Below are positions 53,320-64,000 of a stretch of DNA of 64,000 nucleotides, piece after piece (the first letter of the stretch is position 1; every line of letters starts with the position of its first letter). Below the pieces are notes generated by a model, which saw only the letters and a list, made by a program, of their open reading frames with translations, searched no databases and had not been told where the DNA came from. This DNA is from Entophlyctis helioformis. Taxonomy: Eukaryota > Chytridiomycota > Chytridiomycetes > Chytridiales > Chytriomycetaceae. The stretch spans positions 124,001 to 188,000 of the forward strand of contig JAHLKH010000026.1 of NCBI GenBank assembly GCA_025526915.1, written 5' to 3'. The position numbers were made by a program, and so were the translations under genes.

Positions 53320-56300
53320 CTATCCAGAGCAGCTCATGCATGCCTCTCTGTTCTCCAGCGAACATGCCAGTGCAGCGGCATTTGCAGCAGCAGCAGCCGA
53401 GGCAGCATCCGTCTCGTTGCTCTTTTGTTGGGCAATCGCCTGCTTGTCGACTGTGAACTTGATGGCATCTGCCGCAGGGCGAGAGCGCAGGTAGTACATG
53501 CCCGTCTTGAGTCCCTTGCGCCATCCGTAAAAGTGCATGCTGGACAGCTTGCCATAGTTGACCTCGGCGAGGTGAATGTTGAGCGATTGGGATTGATCTA
53601 GAGGCAAGGGCAACCCGTGTCAGCTGTGATGAACAAATGGAACGGCGTCGCGCAATCACCACACGCATGCGCGACAGCAACTCACCAATAAAGGCGCCGC
53701 GGTCTGCTGCCATGTCGATAATGACGCGCTGTGAAATCTCCCAGACCGTCTTGTAGATGGCCTTGATGTCGGCAGGGATGCTGGGGATCTTTTGCACTGA
53801 TCCGTTGTCGGCAATGATGCGGTTCTTCATGCTCTCGTTCCAGAGGCCGAGCTCGGTGAGGTCCTTGAGCAGGTGCTGGTTGACGATCTGGAACTCGCCC
53901 GACAGGACACGGCGCGTGTAAATGTTTGAGGTGTACGGCTCAAACGCCTCGTTGTTGCCGAGAATCTGCGATGTGGATGCCGTGGGCATGGGAGCGACCA
54001 GCAGACTGTTGCGGACTCCGTGCTTGGCAATGCGTGCGCGGAGAGCCGGCCAGTCGTGCTTGTCCGAGACAGTGACGCCCCACATGTCTGGCTGGATGAT
54101 GCCCTTGCTGATGGGCGAGCCCTCGTAGGTCGAGTAGACACCATCACGCTCGGCAATCTCAGACGACGCGTCCAGTGCCGCATAGTAGACGGCCTCGAAG
54201 ATGTCGCGGTTAAAGTCGCGAGCCTCTTGCGAATCAAACGGCATGCGCATCTTGATGAATGCGTCGGCAAGGCCTTGCACTCCAATGCCAATGGGGCGGT
54301 GACGCAGGTTCGAGTTCTGAGCCTCAATGATCGGGTAGTAGTTGATGTCGATGATCTTGTTGAGGTTGCGAGTGATGACTTTGGTCACCTGGATATGCAA
54401 GCACAAGATTGGTATTGGGGATTAGCAACACGACTGATGGCTGTACACCGGCAGCCGGATCAGCAACAATACGCACGTCAATGAGCTTGGCATAGTCAAA
54501 GAAGGGAGCGCCGGTGGAGTCCTTGGCGACAAAGTTGGGCAGGGCAATCGAGGCAAGGTTGCAGACTGCGACCTCATCAGGGGACGAGTACTCGACAATC
54601 TCTGTGCACAGGTTGCTGCACTTGATGGTGCCGAGGTTTTGCTGGTTGGACTTGCTGTTGCAGGCGTCCTTGTAGAGCATGTAGGGAGTGCCCGTCTCAA
54701 TCTGAGACTCGACAATGGCGAGCCACAGCTTCTGCGCCTTGACAATCTTGCGGGCACGGCCTTCGCGCTCGTACTTTTCGTAGAGGGCGTCAAACTTTTC
54801 GCCCCAAACCTCGTGCAGGCCAGGTGCCTCGGCAGGACAGAACAGGCTCCAGTCGCCGTTGCTCTCGACACGACGCATGAACAGATCGGGCACCTGAAAG
54901 AATTGCAGATCAGAATGTTTGCGCACGAGTGCACAGCACATTAGCACAGGCAGCTCTGAACAGCACAGACGGCAAGGCGGGCGAACACGCACCCAGAGAG
55001 CATAAAAGAGATCGCGCGCACGGTTCTCCTCCTTGCCCGTGTTCTTCTTGAGATCCAAAAACTCAAACACGTCCGCGTGCCAGGGCTCGAGGTACATGGC
55101 AAACGCACCGGGACGCTTGTTGCCGCCCTGATCGACGTAGCGGGCCGTGTTGTTGTACACGCGGAGCATGGGAATGATGCCGTTTGAGAGACCGTTGGTG
55201 CCAGCAATGTACGAGCCGTGCGCGCGGATGTTGTGGATGTTGAGGCCGATGCCGCCTGCAGTCTTGGAGATCATGGCGCAGCGCTTGAGGGTGGAGTAGA
55301 TGCCCTCGATCGAATCGTCCTCCATGGTCAGCAGGAAGCAGCTCGACATCTGGGGGTGGGGCGTGCCGGCGTTGAAAAGCGTGGGCGAGGCGTGCGTAAA
55401 GTACTTTTCCGACATGAGGTTGTACGTCTCGATGGCAGCTTCGACGTCTTCGCCATGGATGCCGACAGCAACACGCATGAGCATGTGCTGGGGACGCTCG
55501 GCAATCTTGTTGTTGATGCGTAAGAGGTACGAGCGCTCGAGGGTCTTGAAGCCAAAGTAGTTGTAGTTGAAGTCGCGGTCGTAGATGATGGCCGAGTTGA
55601 GGCGCTCGGCGTGCTTGCGGACACACTCGAGCGTAAAGTCGGACACCATGGGAGAGTGGAGGCTTGTCTTGGGGTTGATGTACGAGTGCAGGTCCTCGAC
55701 AACGGCCGAGAACTGCTTCTTGGTCTCCTTGTGGAGGTTGGAGATGGCGATGCGGGCAGCGAGGAGAGCATAGTCGGGATGCTTGGTCTGCGGCAACGGA
55801 TCGTGTGAAAGAATACAAGGCAGCAGACGGTCAGGTCAGTCCATGTCCGAACGTGCGATCTGGATCTGCCGAAGCCAGATGTCCGCAAGAACAGAACACC
55901 AGACGGCCACGAAACAAGAGCGGACACATGGGCAGGACGGCAGGACACATACAGTCAGGTAGGCGGCAGTCTCGGCGGCGAGGTTGTCGAGCTCGACGGT
56001 GGTGACGCCCTGGTAGACGCCTTGGATGACCTGCAGCCATGCGGAGCGGCGACACGAGCAGCGAGAGTAGCGGGAGCGATGGACAGTGAGCGTTGATGTC
56101 CGGACAACCGGCAGAGCGGACATGGCAAGAGACACGGCAGGCGACACAGCGGACAGACGGAGGGATGCGCAGACGGCAGGCGAGGCAAGAGACAAGGCAA
56201 GAGACAATGCACCTTCTGGGCCACCTCGGCAGGGTCGACGTAGTTCATGTCCAGGCCATAGCACAGCTTGTTGATTCTCGAGGTGATCTTGTCAAAGGCA

Positions 56301-56459
56301 ACCCGCTCACGGCGGCCGTCTGCGTTCGGACACGGCGGTGGGAAGCGGGCGGACAGACGGGCAGCAGGCGGACGGGCAGGGCGAGAGAGGGCAAGGGTTG
56401 CACGGCGGGGCAGGCACAAAGGGCGTCAGATGCCAGGCAGCAGACGCCAACAGACGGAT

Positions 56460-56510
<51 letters not shown>

Positions 56511-56556
56511 CAAACGGAGGGTCAAGGCAGCACTTGCCTCGCTTGTACACGAACAT
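53320..56556 (-). CDS. RNR1: Ribonucleoside-diphosphate reductase large subunit
   Basis: Seven exons: 56556-56538, 56319-56213, 56030-55953, 55787-54993, 54893-54477, 54388-53686, 53597-53320; 798 residues, a usual class Ia alpha length. The ATP-cone starts [20 protein letters not shown]. Active-site features are present: [17 protein letters not shown], the [12 protein letters not shown] loop (Asn, Cys, Glu), [15 protein letters not shown], and [19 protein letters not shown]. The C-terminal redox pair appears in [11 protein letters not shown]. The enzyme reduces NDPs to dNDPs with the small subunit, supplying DNA precursors; the ATP-cone implies dATP feedback. The first intron (56537-56320) is GC-AG and carries about 13 GGCA units. 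A CTCGCAG directly before the ATG hints at a further 5' UTR intron. It converges on the NEPRO-like gene. Confidence 0.95.
56457..56512. repeat. (GGCA)n microsatellite in RNR1 intron 1
   Basis: About 13 uninterrupted GGCA units inside the GC-AG intron 56320-56537. Confidence 0.9.
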
Positions 56557-58299
56557 CTGCGAGGCTGTTTGTGATGGAGCAGACAAGATGACCGAAATTC
56601 GCACGTTGGAAAGGAGGCGGATGGCCATGCCTCTGGATTTGTGCAAGCCGATCGACTGGGCCGCCGAAGCCATCTCGAGTATCGTCACAGCGGCCGCGAT
56701 CTCGGACCAGAGACGCCACACCACAGGCATGGGATCCAAGGGAAGGTGCAAGGCTCCTGAGGAACCAGCCGGCGCACCGGACATCACTGCAGCCATGGTT
56801 CTCTTTGCCCCAGCACGACGTACCTCGAGTCAGCTGCGCGATGCAATCTGGAAAGCCAGCACGCATGGCGAGATGAGCCTCAGAGCCACACATGCCGCTG
56901 TGCCGCCCCTCGTGCAGACCTGAATCAGCCTCAGGACCCCAGAGTGCCGCTTAAAGACACGCTTAAAGACATCAAGGACACAGACGTCGCTCGCAGCTAC
57001 AACCGCGTGGCAGGCATGGCTACCACGATGATCCTCGCGATCGCGGAGCGACAGAACAAGGACGTCTACGAGATGAAGGAGACGCAGGCGCCAAACTCGT
57101 CGACACAACCGAAGCTGAAACCGCGGACATGGGCCGCCCAGCCAATGGCGTCGGCTTCAGCTGGACCCCACGCATGCTGAGCAATGCGACCACGGCACGG
57201 CCAGGCCAGCCAACGATCACGGCCAAACGAGAACGCGCTCGCGTTTCCCGCCATTGGATGCAAGCGACTTCCGCCCCACCAAGCTCGACAGCAGGCAGCC
57301 CAACACGGCACCGACGACACCGGCCATGAAGGGCCCGTGCGACTGCTGCCGGCACCCGCTCCGCCCCGCTCCGCCCCGCCCCAGAGCAGCGTGAACGGCA
57401 ACGTGCGACTCGCAGCAGACCCGCCGCAACGCAGTGCTCCGCAAGCAGCTGCAGCACAGACCGGCCGCACGACGCCAAGATGCGGCCGGCTGGACCCGCA
57501 AGACCGACTGACGCAGCAGGCCGCAGACAGCCAGCAACAGCACACGGCCGGCCGCTGCTCCATCGTCACCGTCGGCATACGTCCAGCACCCCTACCGCCG
57601 GAGACCGACGGACCTCTGCACGCACACTCCTCGCCGCCGCCGAACCCGCACACGCATCCAGATCCAGACCGGCTGACGCTCATCGTGTGCGTCATCGATC
57701 TCTGGCCAGCCGCGCGTTCAACCAGCCAAGACACACCCGGCCAAGACGAGACCGCGTGGGAGAGGACGACACAACCCAGCCATGCATTCGACATGACCTT
57801 TGCGACAATCGACCTGGCCCCAGTGGCGGTGGTTACCCGGCCTGTCCCAGCCTGTCCTGACTCGCGACGCAGCCATGCTGACGCGAGATCGTCCCTTTTC
57901 GGAACGGCATGCCCTGGTGACGCAGGCAGCCATTCCGTCTGTGTGGACAATGGCTCGGTCGCTGTCGGAGTGGAGTGTCAAGACCGGTTTGGCAGCCGTA
58001 CCGATCAGGCTGCTCAGCGATCGGACCTTCCCTTGGCACCGGACATCCGGCCCGACCTCGCCCGACCTCGCCCGACCTCGTCAGCACTTGACCTGGTGAG
58101 CCTCATTGTCGAGCAGGTGGCCGTGTGCCAGCCAGTGCTGACAGCCTGCCACCCGATCTGTCTGCGTTATGCTGCGCATTCTGGTTAGGCTCTTACCCTG
58201 CCGGCGTAGGTGTTCACTTGGCATCGGACACCCGACCCGACCCTGCCTTTAACTGACTCGGCCGCAACAGCCATTGGCTCCACCAACCACGCCGCTCCC
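56557..58299. other. Gene-poor region
   Basis: Long open frames occur on both strands (for example 57066-57950 minus and 57184-58188 plus), but they overlap, are rich in Arg, Pro, Ala, Gly or Cys, and show no family motif or splice support. The stretch upstream of 56556 should hold the RNR1 promoter. The part next to the broken integrase may be older retroelement sequence, but I cannot show it. Confidence 0.45.
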
Positions 58300-59190
58300 C
58301 ACATCTCTCTCTAGGGCAACAGACACGCGTCGATCGATGCATTCCACCTCACCAAATGGAGGATTGCAAGCACTATCACGGACAACTCGGCGACGACGTT
58401 CTGCCAGGCGCTCTGCTATGGCGTCGTCACCCAGCTCGTGCCGATGAAGGTCCAGGTTACGGATGAAAGCCGAGAGTTCACGTCCAACGTCACCCGCCCG
58501 GCTATCAAGAAGGCTGCAGATCGACCTGCGATTCACGACTGCGTACCAGCACCAGGCTGCGCACGGAACAGAGCGAATCGCAAAGTACCTCAAGGACGGA
58601 CTCGGCATATGCACGCAGGACGACTACCCCCGCGCGGGAGCTACCGACGCGATCCCTTGTCTACTCCTACAACTGCTCCCCACATGCAACCACCAGGTTC
58701 ACCCAGTTCTTCCTCATGCACAGCTTCCAGCCACCGGCGCTGGCCCACCGGGACGGGGCGGGCATGCAGCCAACAATCAAGGAGGACGCGTTCAAGCACT
58801 GGTTGCACATGCTGCGCACGCGACACCTTGCACGGGCCATGGCTGCCAAACACATCATGGACCAGCCACAGGAGTGTGGCACACGAGACGATAACGGCTG
58901 GAAGGAAGGACGGGACGTTCAGCTTTGGCGACTTTGTCCGAGTCTGGGCCGATGTCCAGGGCAGAGTGGGCCAACACAGCAAGTTCCAAGATACCTGGCG
59001 ACGCGCATGTGTTGTTTTCGAGGTGTGGCCCCCATTCCAACTACGTCGTCCAACCACTGGGAGACGATCGGCAGCGCCAGGAAGGCGGGCCGTATCGAGT
59101 GGTCAACATCAAGAAGCTCCGACCGTTGTTTGCTCGGCAGGACAACCCTCCACCAAGGTTTTGGAATGAGCGAACCGCAGCTCGCAAGAT
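58300..59190 (+). pseudogene. Decayed Ty3/gypsy-type integrase
   Basis: Fragments in different plus frames fall in the order of a chromovirus-like integrase: ITDNSATTFCQALCYGVVTQ, VTDESREFTSN (core DDE region), IDLRFTTAYQHQAAHGTERI (the T-A-Y-H-P-Q-x-x-G-x-x-E-R motif, altered), YNCSPHATTRFTQFFLMH, FSFGDFVRVWADVQGRVG and, near the end, YRVVNIKKLRPLF. Frameshifts between the blocks mean no intact pol remains. No protease or reverse transcriptase was recognised upstream and no LTR pair was found. Confidence 0.6.
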
Positions 59191-59908
59191 GCTGCCGTCG
59201 CCGCAGCAGATCTGGATGTGGCAGGTGGCCTCCAGTCCATGGATCTTGGATTCGTGCCGATTCTGGACGCAGATGTACCCGCGGCATCCGGACGCTTGAA
59301 CCCTCCACGGGTCGCGCGATCCGCCTGGGCAGCAGACTGTCGATGGCCCGTATCCACGGTCGTTGGGTTCTTGATTACGGTTCAGTCTTTTATTGGCGCT
59401 TGACTCGACGAATGAAACCTCATGACTACCAGCCCTCGTTCTGCAACTCTCATCATGGCCCACTTTGGCCCACTTTGACAGCGTGCTTGGCGACAGCCTG
59501 TATCCAACTTGGCTCCAACTGCCAGACTCTGAACTTTTGAAAACATTGCTGTGTGCTTGCAACGGCACCATTCATTGCAAGATGGGTCACACCGACAGTA
59601 TCAGCGTTTGTTGGCCCAGGGCGAAACGTTCGAGCGAATCGCAACTGTGCTGCTGAGAGGCAACCCCGCTCGTCTGGTGAGGACGATTCACACGGGTTGG
59701 TTGCCACTGTCAATGGACGCGTCTGTCGGGGTCGAGTGATGGGTGGATGGTCGGGGTCGAGTGGTCAGTGGATGGTCGGGGTCGAAGGGAGACTGAGGAG
59801 CCTTGGCGCGGTCATTCTTTTTGCTGTTTTTCTTGGAGTTTCTTGGGGTTTCTTGTTTTGGTGGGGGTTCTGGAGTTTCTGGTGTTTTGTGCGAGCCGGT
59901 CAGCGCAG
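59191..59908. other. Spacer with tandem GGATGGTCGGGGTCGAGTGG units
   Basis: No gene is supportable. Around 59731-59790 a roughly 20-27 base unit containing GGATGGTCGGGGTCGA is repeated about three times. A TTTCTTGG-rich tract follows at about 59815-59885. The 3' UTR of the minus-strand gene ending at 59909 should begin here. Confidence 0.5.
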
Positions 59909-61855
59909 TCACTTGAACTGGAAGCCGTTCTTGTAAAAGTCGGCCATCGCGGTCTGGTCGTTGGTCTCGCGCGAGAAACGGAAAATGTCGTTATGCTGTT
60001 GGCATGTCAGAGTCATGTACACATTCGATCAGCATATCATCCCAATCAAGACCGTGCAAACATATACAGCCGTCAAAGCCAATCTCGGATCAAGCGCGTG
60101 GTACCTGAACAAACTTCTTGAGGTGCGCACGGGCCTTCATCACATCATGTTGGTCAAACTCGAGGCCGGACAGGGAGTCAATATGACAGCCAGAGAGACG
60201 ACAGTGAGCAGAACCTCGTTCACGGTGCTTGCGACATTCGGGATGGAACGCCAGCTCAATCGCTGCCTGCAACACGACTGCCCGTCCGTGACGTAGATAA
60301 AGATGAGCGGCCGCAATATAGAGCTGGCTGGCCACTCCGCACTTGATGATGTGCTCCTGGAACTTCTCGGGCGTGGCGTCCTCGCTGTTGATGCTCCACC
60401 GCACCACCTGAGCTTGCAGCTTGCGAATGCCGGTCGTCATGTTCTGCGAGAACCTGCCATCGAGTAGAAGCTGGAGCTGCTTCTGGCAAAGCGACTCTTG
60501 GACATGGCCGGTATGAGCACCAAGGAACGGCTTGACTTGAGCTGCCAGCTGCTGCGCGTAGTAAATGGGCATGTCCTCTGCATCAATGGCATGCGAGATG
60601 AAGACGATTGGAGGCATGTGGTGGACATGCTCAATGGTTGCATGCTCATCGTAGATGCCATCGCCCATGACGACGCAAACGGCATGGAGGATCAGCACCG
60701 CATCGAAAAACGTGGGGCCAGGCCGACAGTTGTACGCATTCTTGAAGACGGTGAGTGCAACGTCGATGCACACCAGCTCGATCTTGAAGAGGATGCCGAG
60801 GGAGGCAATGTACGCAAGGCACTCCCCCAGTTCACGTTCATGTTCGGGGCCGAATCCGCGAGTTCTGCGGTCAACAGCGTCGTTGAGGTCACGGTTGCAC
60901 AATCCTCGGAGTACCTTGGTCTCGACCTCGCCAAAGTCGGCTGGGAGGCGCTCGACCGAAGGATCTTGCTCTTCCAAGTGCACTGCAGCAGCGTGCAGAG
61001 CCAAGATTCGACCATGGTCATTCGCGTCGCACGCTTTGCGGGGGTCAAATGAGCTGCGCAGTAGAGAGGCCAGCGGCTTCACTGGCGGGATGCCTACTCT
61101 CTTGGCCATGTCGCACAGGGGGTGCTCAAAGACTTGGACGTCGGCGTTAGGGGTCTGGTCGGCGGGTTCAAGCGCAATGTCGGCGGTTGTGGTGGTGGCA
61201 ACCGGCGCGATGCGCGAGATGGGGTCCAGGGCAAGGACGTCGTCGTTTTCAGTCGGCGCAATGGGCACAACGGGGTTCGGAACAATGACGGGAGCGAGGG
61301 TAGGTTCCACGGCCGTATCCTTCCGCGTGCGCTTGCGTGGCTCGTCTGGATCCTCCTCGTGGCGCCTCTTTGTCATCGTCTTTGGCGTCGTCTTTGGCCT
61401 TCGTGGTCTTCGTGGCTTTCGTGGTCTTGGCCTTCGTGGTCTTGGCCTTTGAGACCTTCGTAGCGGCTGCAGTGGTGGCGGCATTGATGGCGGCAGTGGT
61501 AGCGGCAGTAGTGGTGGTCTTGTGGGCATGCAAAGCAGAAGATGGACAGATCAAGATGCGCGTGTCAGAGCAAGCAAGGTGCGCGGTCACCGCGGCAGAC
61601 ACACCCCCGAACGCCAAGAGTGGCAGCCAGAAGGAGTACAGTGTGTGTGGGTCAACTTACACGACGGCGCGGCACAGCCTTGGCAGCGCTCTTCTTGGAA
61701 ACGGCGTTCTTGGCAGCGGCGGCCTTGGTCGTGCCTGGGCGACGAGAAGCGGCCGCAGTCATCGACCTGGTTTGGATGCGGCTGGCTTGGTCAGGCTGTT
61801 GCTGGTACTGTGCGGCGGCGCGATCAGCGCGAGTCTGGCTACGAGTAACGGCCAT
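59909..61855 (-). CDS. Unrecognised protein with basic Ala/Lys/Thr-rich N-terminus
   Basis: Three exons: 61855-61661, 61518-60105, 59995-59909; introns 142 and 109 nt with good GTAAGT and GTACCA donors; about 564 residues. Exon 1 (MAVTRSQTRADRAAAQYQQQ) and the start of exon 2 are basic and repetitive (KAKTTKAKTTKATKTTKAK), like a histone-H1-type tail. After an acidic-basic transition (RRHEEDPDEPRKRTRKD) comes a folded-looking part with hydrophobic helices: LGECLAYIASLGILFKIELV, FFDAVLILHAVCVVMGDGIY, VASQLYIAAAHLYLRHGRAV. It ends FRFSRETNDQTAMADFYKNG. I do not recognise a family. The frame changes near 61372 where one A too many in an AAA run separates KDDDK from RRHEED. A chromatin- or nucleus-associated role is a guess from the tail alone. 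Confidence 0.6.
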
Positions 61856-64000
61856 GCTGCTCAGATGTGTTTGGGTGAACGGCGAGAACAGCGCAAACAC
61901 CTGCTACTCTTAAGGCGCGGGTGGCTCACACACTTTGTCTGTGCAGCGAGCAATGCGAGGGGTGTGCTGGTTGGCCGCAAAGGGACGGCGGGGTGGCGAG
62001 CAGCGCGTACTCCGACTGTGAATGCTTGTCTGTCTGAACAGCGCTGTGCAGGCAAGCATTCGCGATAGGAGTACACGCCACGGGCTGGACGCTGTCTGGT
62101 GCATCCTCCGCCGCTCGCCACCGCGCCACGCCACCACCCCGCTACACCGCCACGCCGCAGTCCCTTTGCGGCCAACCTGCACGCCCCCCCGCATTGCAAG
62201 CCCACAAACACGCTGCACAGACACACGGCCAGACGAGGCGCTGTGTCTGTCCGTGTGCCTGTCCGTGTGTCTGTCCGTGTTTGAAGAGAGTCGATCGAGT
62301 CGGCTGCTGGTGACGCAGCGTGTGTTGATTACGTTGCTGATGGTTGGTGGTATAGGTTGGTGGTATAGGGTGCTGGTATAGGTTGGTGGTTGCTGGTTGT
62401 TGCAAGTGGGCGGCTGCATGCTTTGCAGGCGGACGGATGGTCGTGGCTGCCGTGTTTGCTTGCCTGCTTTGCATCGCGTGCATGATCTGGCGTGGATCGC
62501 CGACGCTAGAGGGGCGACACGAGCAAGAGCGATGCAGATGCAGCGATGCCGCTGCAGCGAGAACGGCACGAGCGAGAACGACGCGGACGCTGGAGAAGAT
62601 ACGAGCGAGAACGGCGCAGATGCAGCGAGACCGGCGCAGCGAGAACGATGTCGCAAGGCCGGCGGCGACAGTCACGGTCACAGGCTCCTGGTGCAGCGAC
62701 CTGCTGGTTGTCCCATCAACGGAAGCGGCGACGCCCGCCCACGGCAGGTCGCTGCGTCCAGTGCGCCAGGTGATGCAGCGTGGTTGCATGCTCGCCTGGA
62801 TGTGTGCGGCGTGCGGCGTGCGGCGTGTGGTCGCTTCGTCGGCTTGAACCTGTCTGCACTGCTGGCTTGCCGTCAGTGCCTGCATGCCTCGAATGGCCGC
62901 CCATCGCATCGTGTGCACGGCCAGACTGACTCATGCATCGGTTGGTTGCTGTGGCTGTTGATGGCGGCACGGTGCACGAGGAGTCGCCGTTCGCACGCTG
63001 CTGCGCTGCTGGGATTGGCTGCCTCGCGGATCCACACTCGCTCGCCGTTTGGCCAGCCGCAGAGGGGCGATCTTGGCCGCACGACGCGCAGCACCACGAG
63101 TGAGATCTGTCGGCGTGATCGCGTCTTGGCTGTGATAATGGTTGTGGCGTGTCGTCTGCTGACAAGGACGGATCTGAGCCGGGCATGACAGGGATTGCAG
63201 GTCTGTCTGTGTGGCAAGGTGAGCGAGCGATTGACAGGTGGATGGATGGATGTGTGAATGGATGTGTGGATGATCGATGACAATCAAGCAAGCCAGCATG
63301 TTTGGTATCGGAGAAGAGGTTGCTTACCAGTGTGGCTGCATCGAGTGCGACGGATATGCCCGCCTGTGCAATTCGGTCTTGGATGCCATGCGTCTGACCT
63401 TGCGTGTGTTGGGCTGGCCGACTGGCTGCCTGGCGGACTGACCGGACCGACTGACTGACCGACCGACCGACTGACCAACAGGGCGTGGAAGTCGCTGGGA
63501 GTGGATGTTGTCAAATGCTGCCAAGTGCTGATGTGCCGTCACCGCGGCAGTGTCAACGAGCGTTGCTTCTTGTTGAGAAGCCGGACAGAACAGCCGCAGG
63601 AAGGGAGAGCGTGTGCGAGTCTGGCTGGCAAACGTGGCAAGGCTGGCGGTGGCTCGACATGGCGGCCGGTGTGTGTCTCTGGTGGCTGCTGCGGCTCTGG
63701 CACTGCAGTGGTTGAGTGCACAGCGAGCGAGTGCCGCCAGAGCCGCCGCAGGTGCGTTTCGAACCAAGTCGCTTGATGTTGGACAGGCTGCGGATGGCTG
63801 TGGTCGGTGGTCGGTGGTCGGTGGTCATGGGTCGGTGGTTGTGCTAGTGCGGCTGCTGAAAGACGATGGCTGCTGCCGTCGTTGCTTCTGCTGCTCTGTG
63901 CGCCATCGGATCCCTCGCTGCTGGGCTTGTGAAGCCGTTGTCCTGTGATGCTGCGTGAGTGCGCGCGTGCACCGTTGGTTGTGGCGAGCAGGGCAAGATC
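61856..64000. other. No supportable gene; several simple repeats
   Basis: Contains the probable promoter of the gene starting at 61855. Repeats include GGTTGGTGGTATA units (about 62340-62395), GCAGCGAGAAC-type units (about 62520-62650), GATGGATG/TGTGTGGATG (63240-63280), GACC/GACT units (about 63395-63480) and GGTCGGTGGTC units (about 63797-63840). Open frames through these tracts (for example 62397-63188 plus) have repeat-driven composition and no motif. Confidence 0.5.

Noticed and set aside
56534..56923. 129-residue plus-strand open frame opposite the RNR1 start
   Set aside because: Antisense to RNR1 exon 1 and its promoter, no ATG at its beginning and no known domain.
57066..58188. Overlapping long open frames on both strands (294 and 334 residues)
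   Set aside because: Repeat-like, biased composition, no motif, no splice signals, and mutually overlapping over most of their length.
62397..63188. 263-residue open frame on the plus strand
   Set aside because: Starts from a non-ATG codon and crosses imperfect repeats; composition is driven by GC-rich DNA.

Overview
The window is nuclear DNA of an intron-rich, GC-rich eukaryote, most likely a zoosporic (chytrid-type) fungus. It combines a Pkc1 with fungal domain order (HR1, HR1, C2, C1, C1, kinase) and a Qcr7 of fungal length with a ~3,700-residue ASH/HYDIN-type ciliary protein, which only makes sense in a flagellated cell. It also carries a Fanzor (TnpB-like) nuclease, a family known from chytrids. 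Genes are packed tightly on both strands. Introns are mostly 55-160 nt GT-AG, and at least four are GC-AG with a GCAAGT donor.

Layout. 1-1250 (-): Myb/SANT-like poly-Q regulator, cut by the window edge. 1283-4365 (-): tri-snRNP protein Snu66/SART1, divergent from BCP1 (4506-5993, +). 6131-13839 (-): helicase SEN1, divergent from the giant ciliary gene (14242-26229, +). 26434-27057 (-): QCR7. 27498-34772 (-): a locus that reads as an XPG/FEN1-family nuclease joined in frame to a Fanzor nuclease. 35187-38519 (+): COG2. 38590-39226 (+): TMEM170-like. 39424-42164 (+): V-ATPase subunit B. 42262-42942 (+): CoA-binding protein. 43090-47649 (-): PKC1. 48651-51526 (-): ALG9, divergent from a NEPRO-like gene (51682-53160, +). 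53320-56556 (-): ribonucleotide reductase large subunit. 56557-59908: gene-poor, with a broken Ty3/gypsy integrase. 59909-61855 (-): unrecognised protein. 61856-64000: no supportable gene.

Most genes are unrelated housekeeping functions (splicing, transcription termination, export/translation, respiration, Golgi traffic, vacuolar acidification, cell-wall signalling, N-glycosylation, dNTP supply). Several divergent pairs share short intergenic regions (SNU66/BCP1, SEN1/ciliary gene, XPG-Fanzor/COG2, ALG9/NEPRO-like).

The outstanding item is the XPG-Fanzor locus: both nuclease modules keep their catalytic residues and the splice phases fit one long transcript. A caution applies throughout: conserved genes, including essential VMA2, contain single-base frame breaks, mostly in short homopolymers, best explained as assembly indels. 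Exon coordinates were worked out by hand from splice signals, frame and family knowledge; no alignment or RNA data were available.
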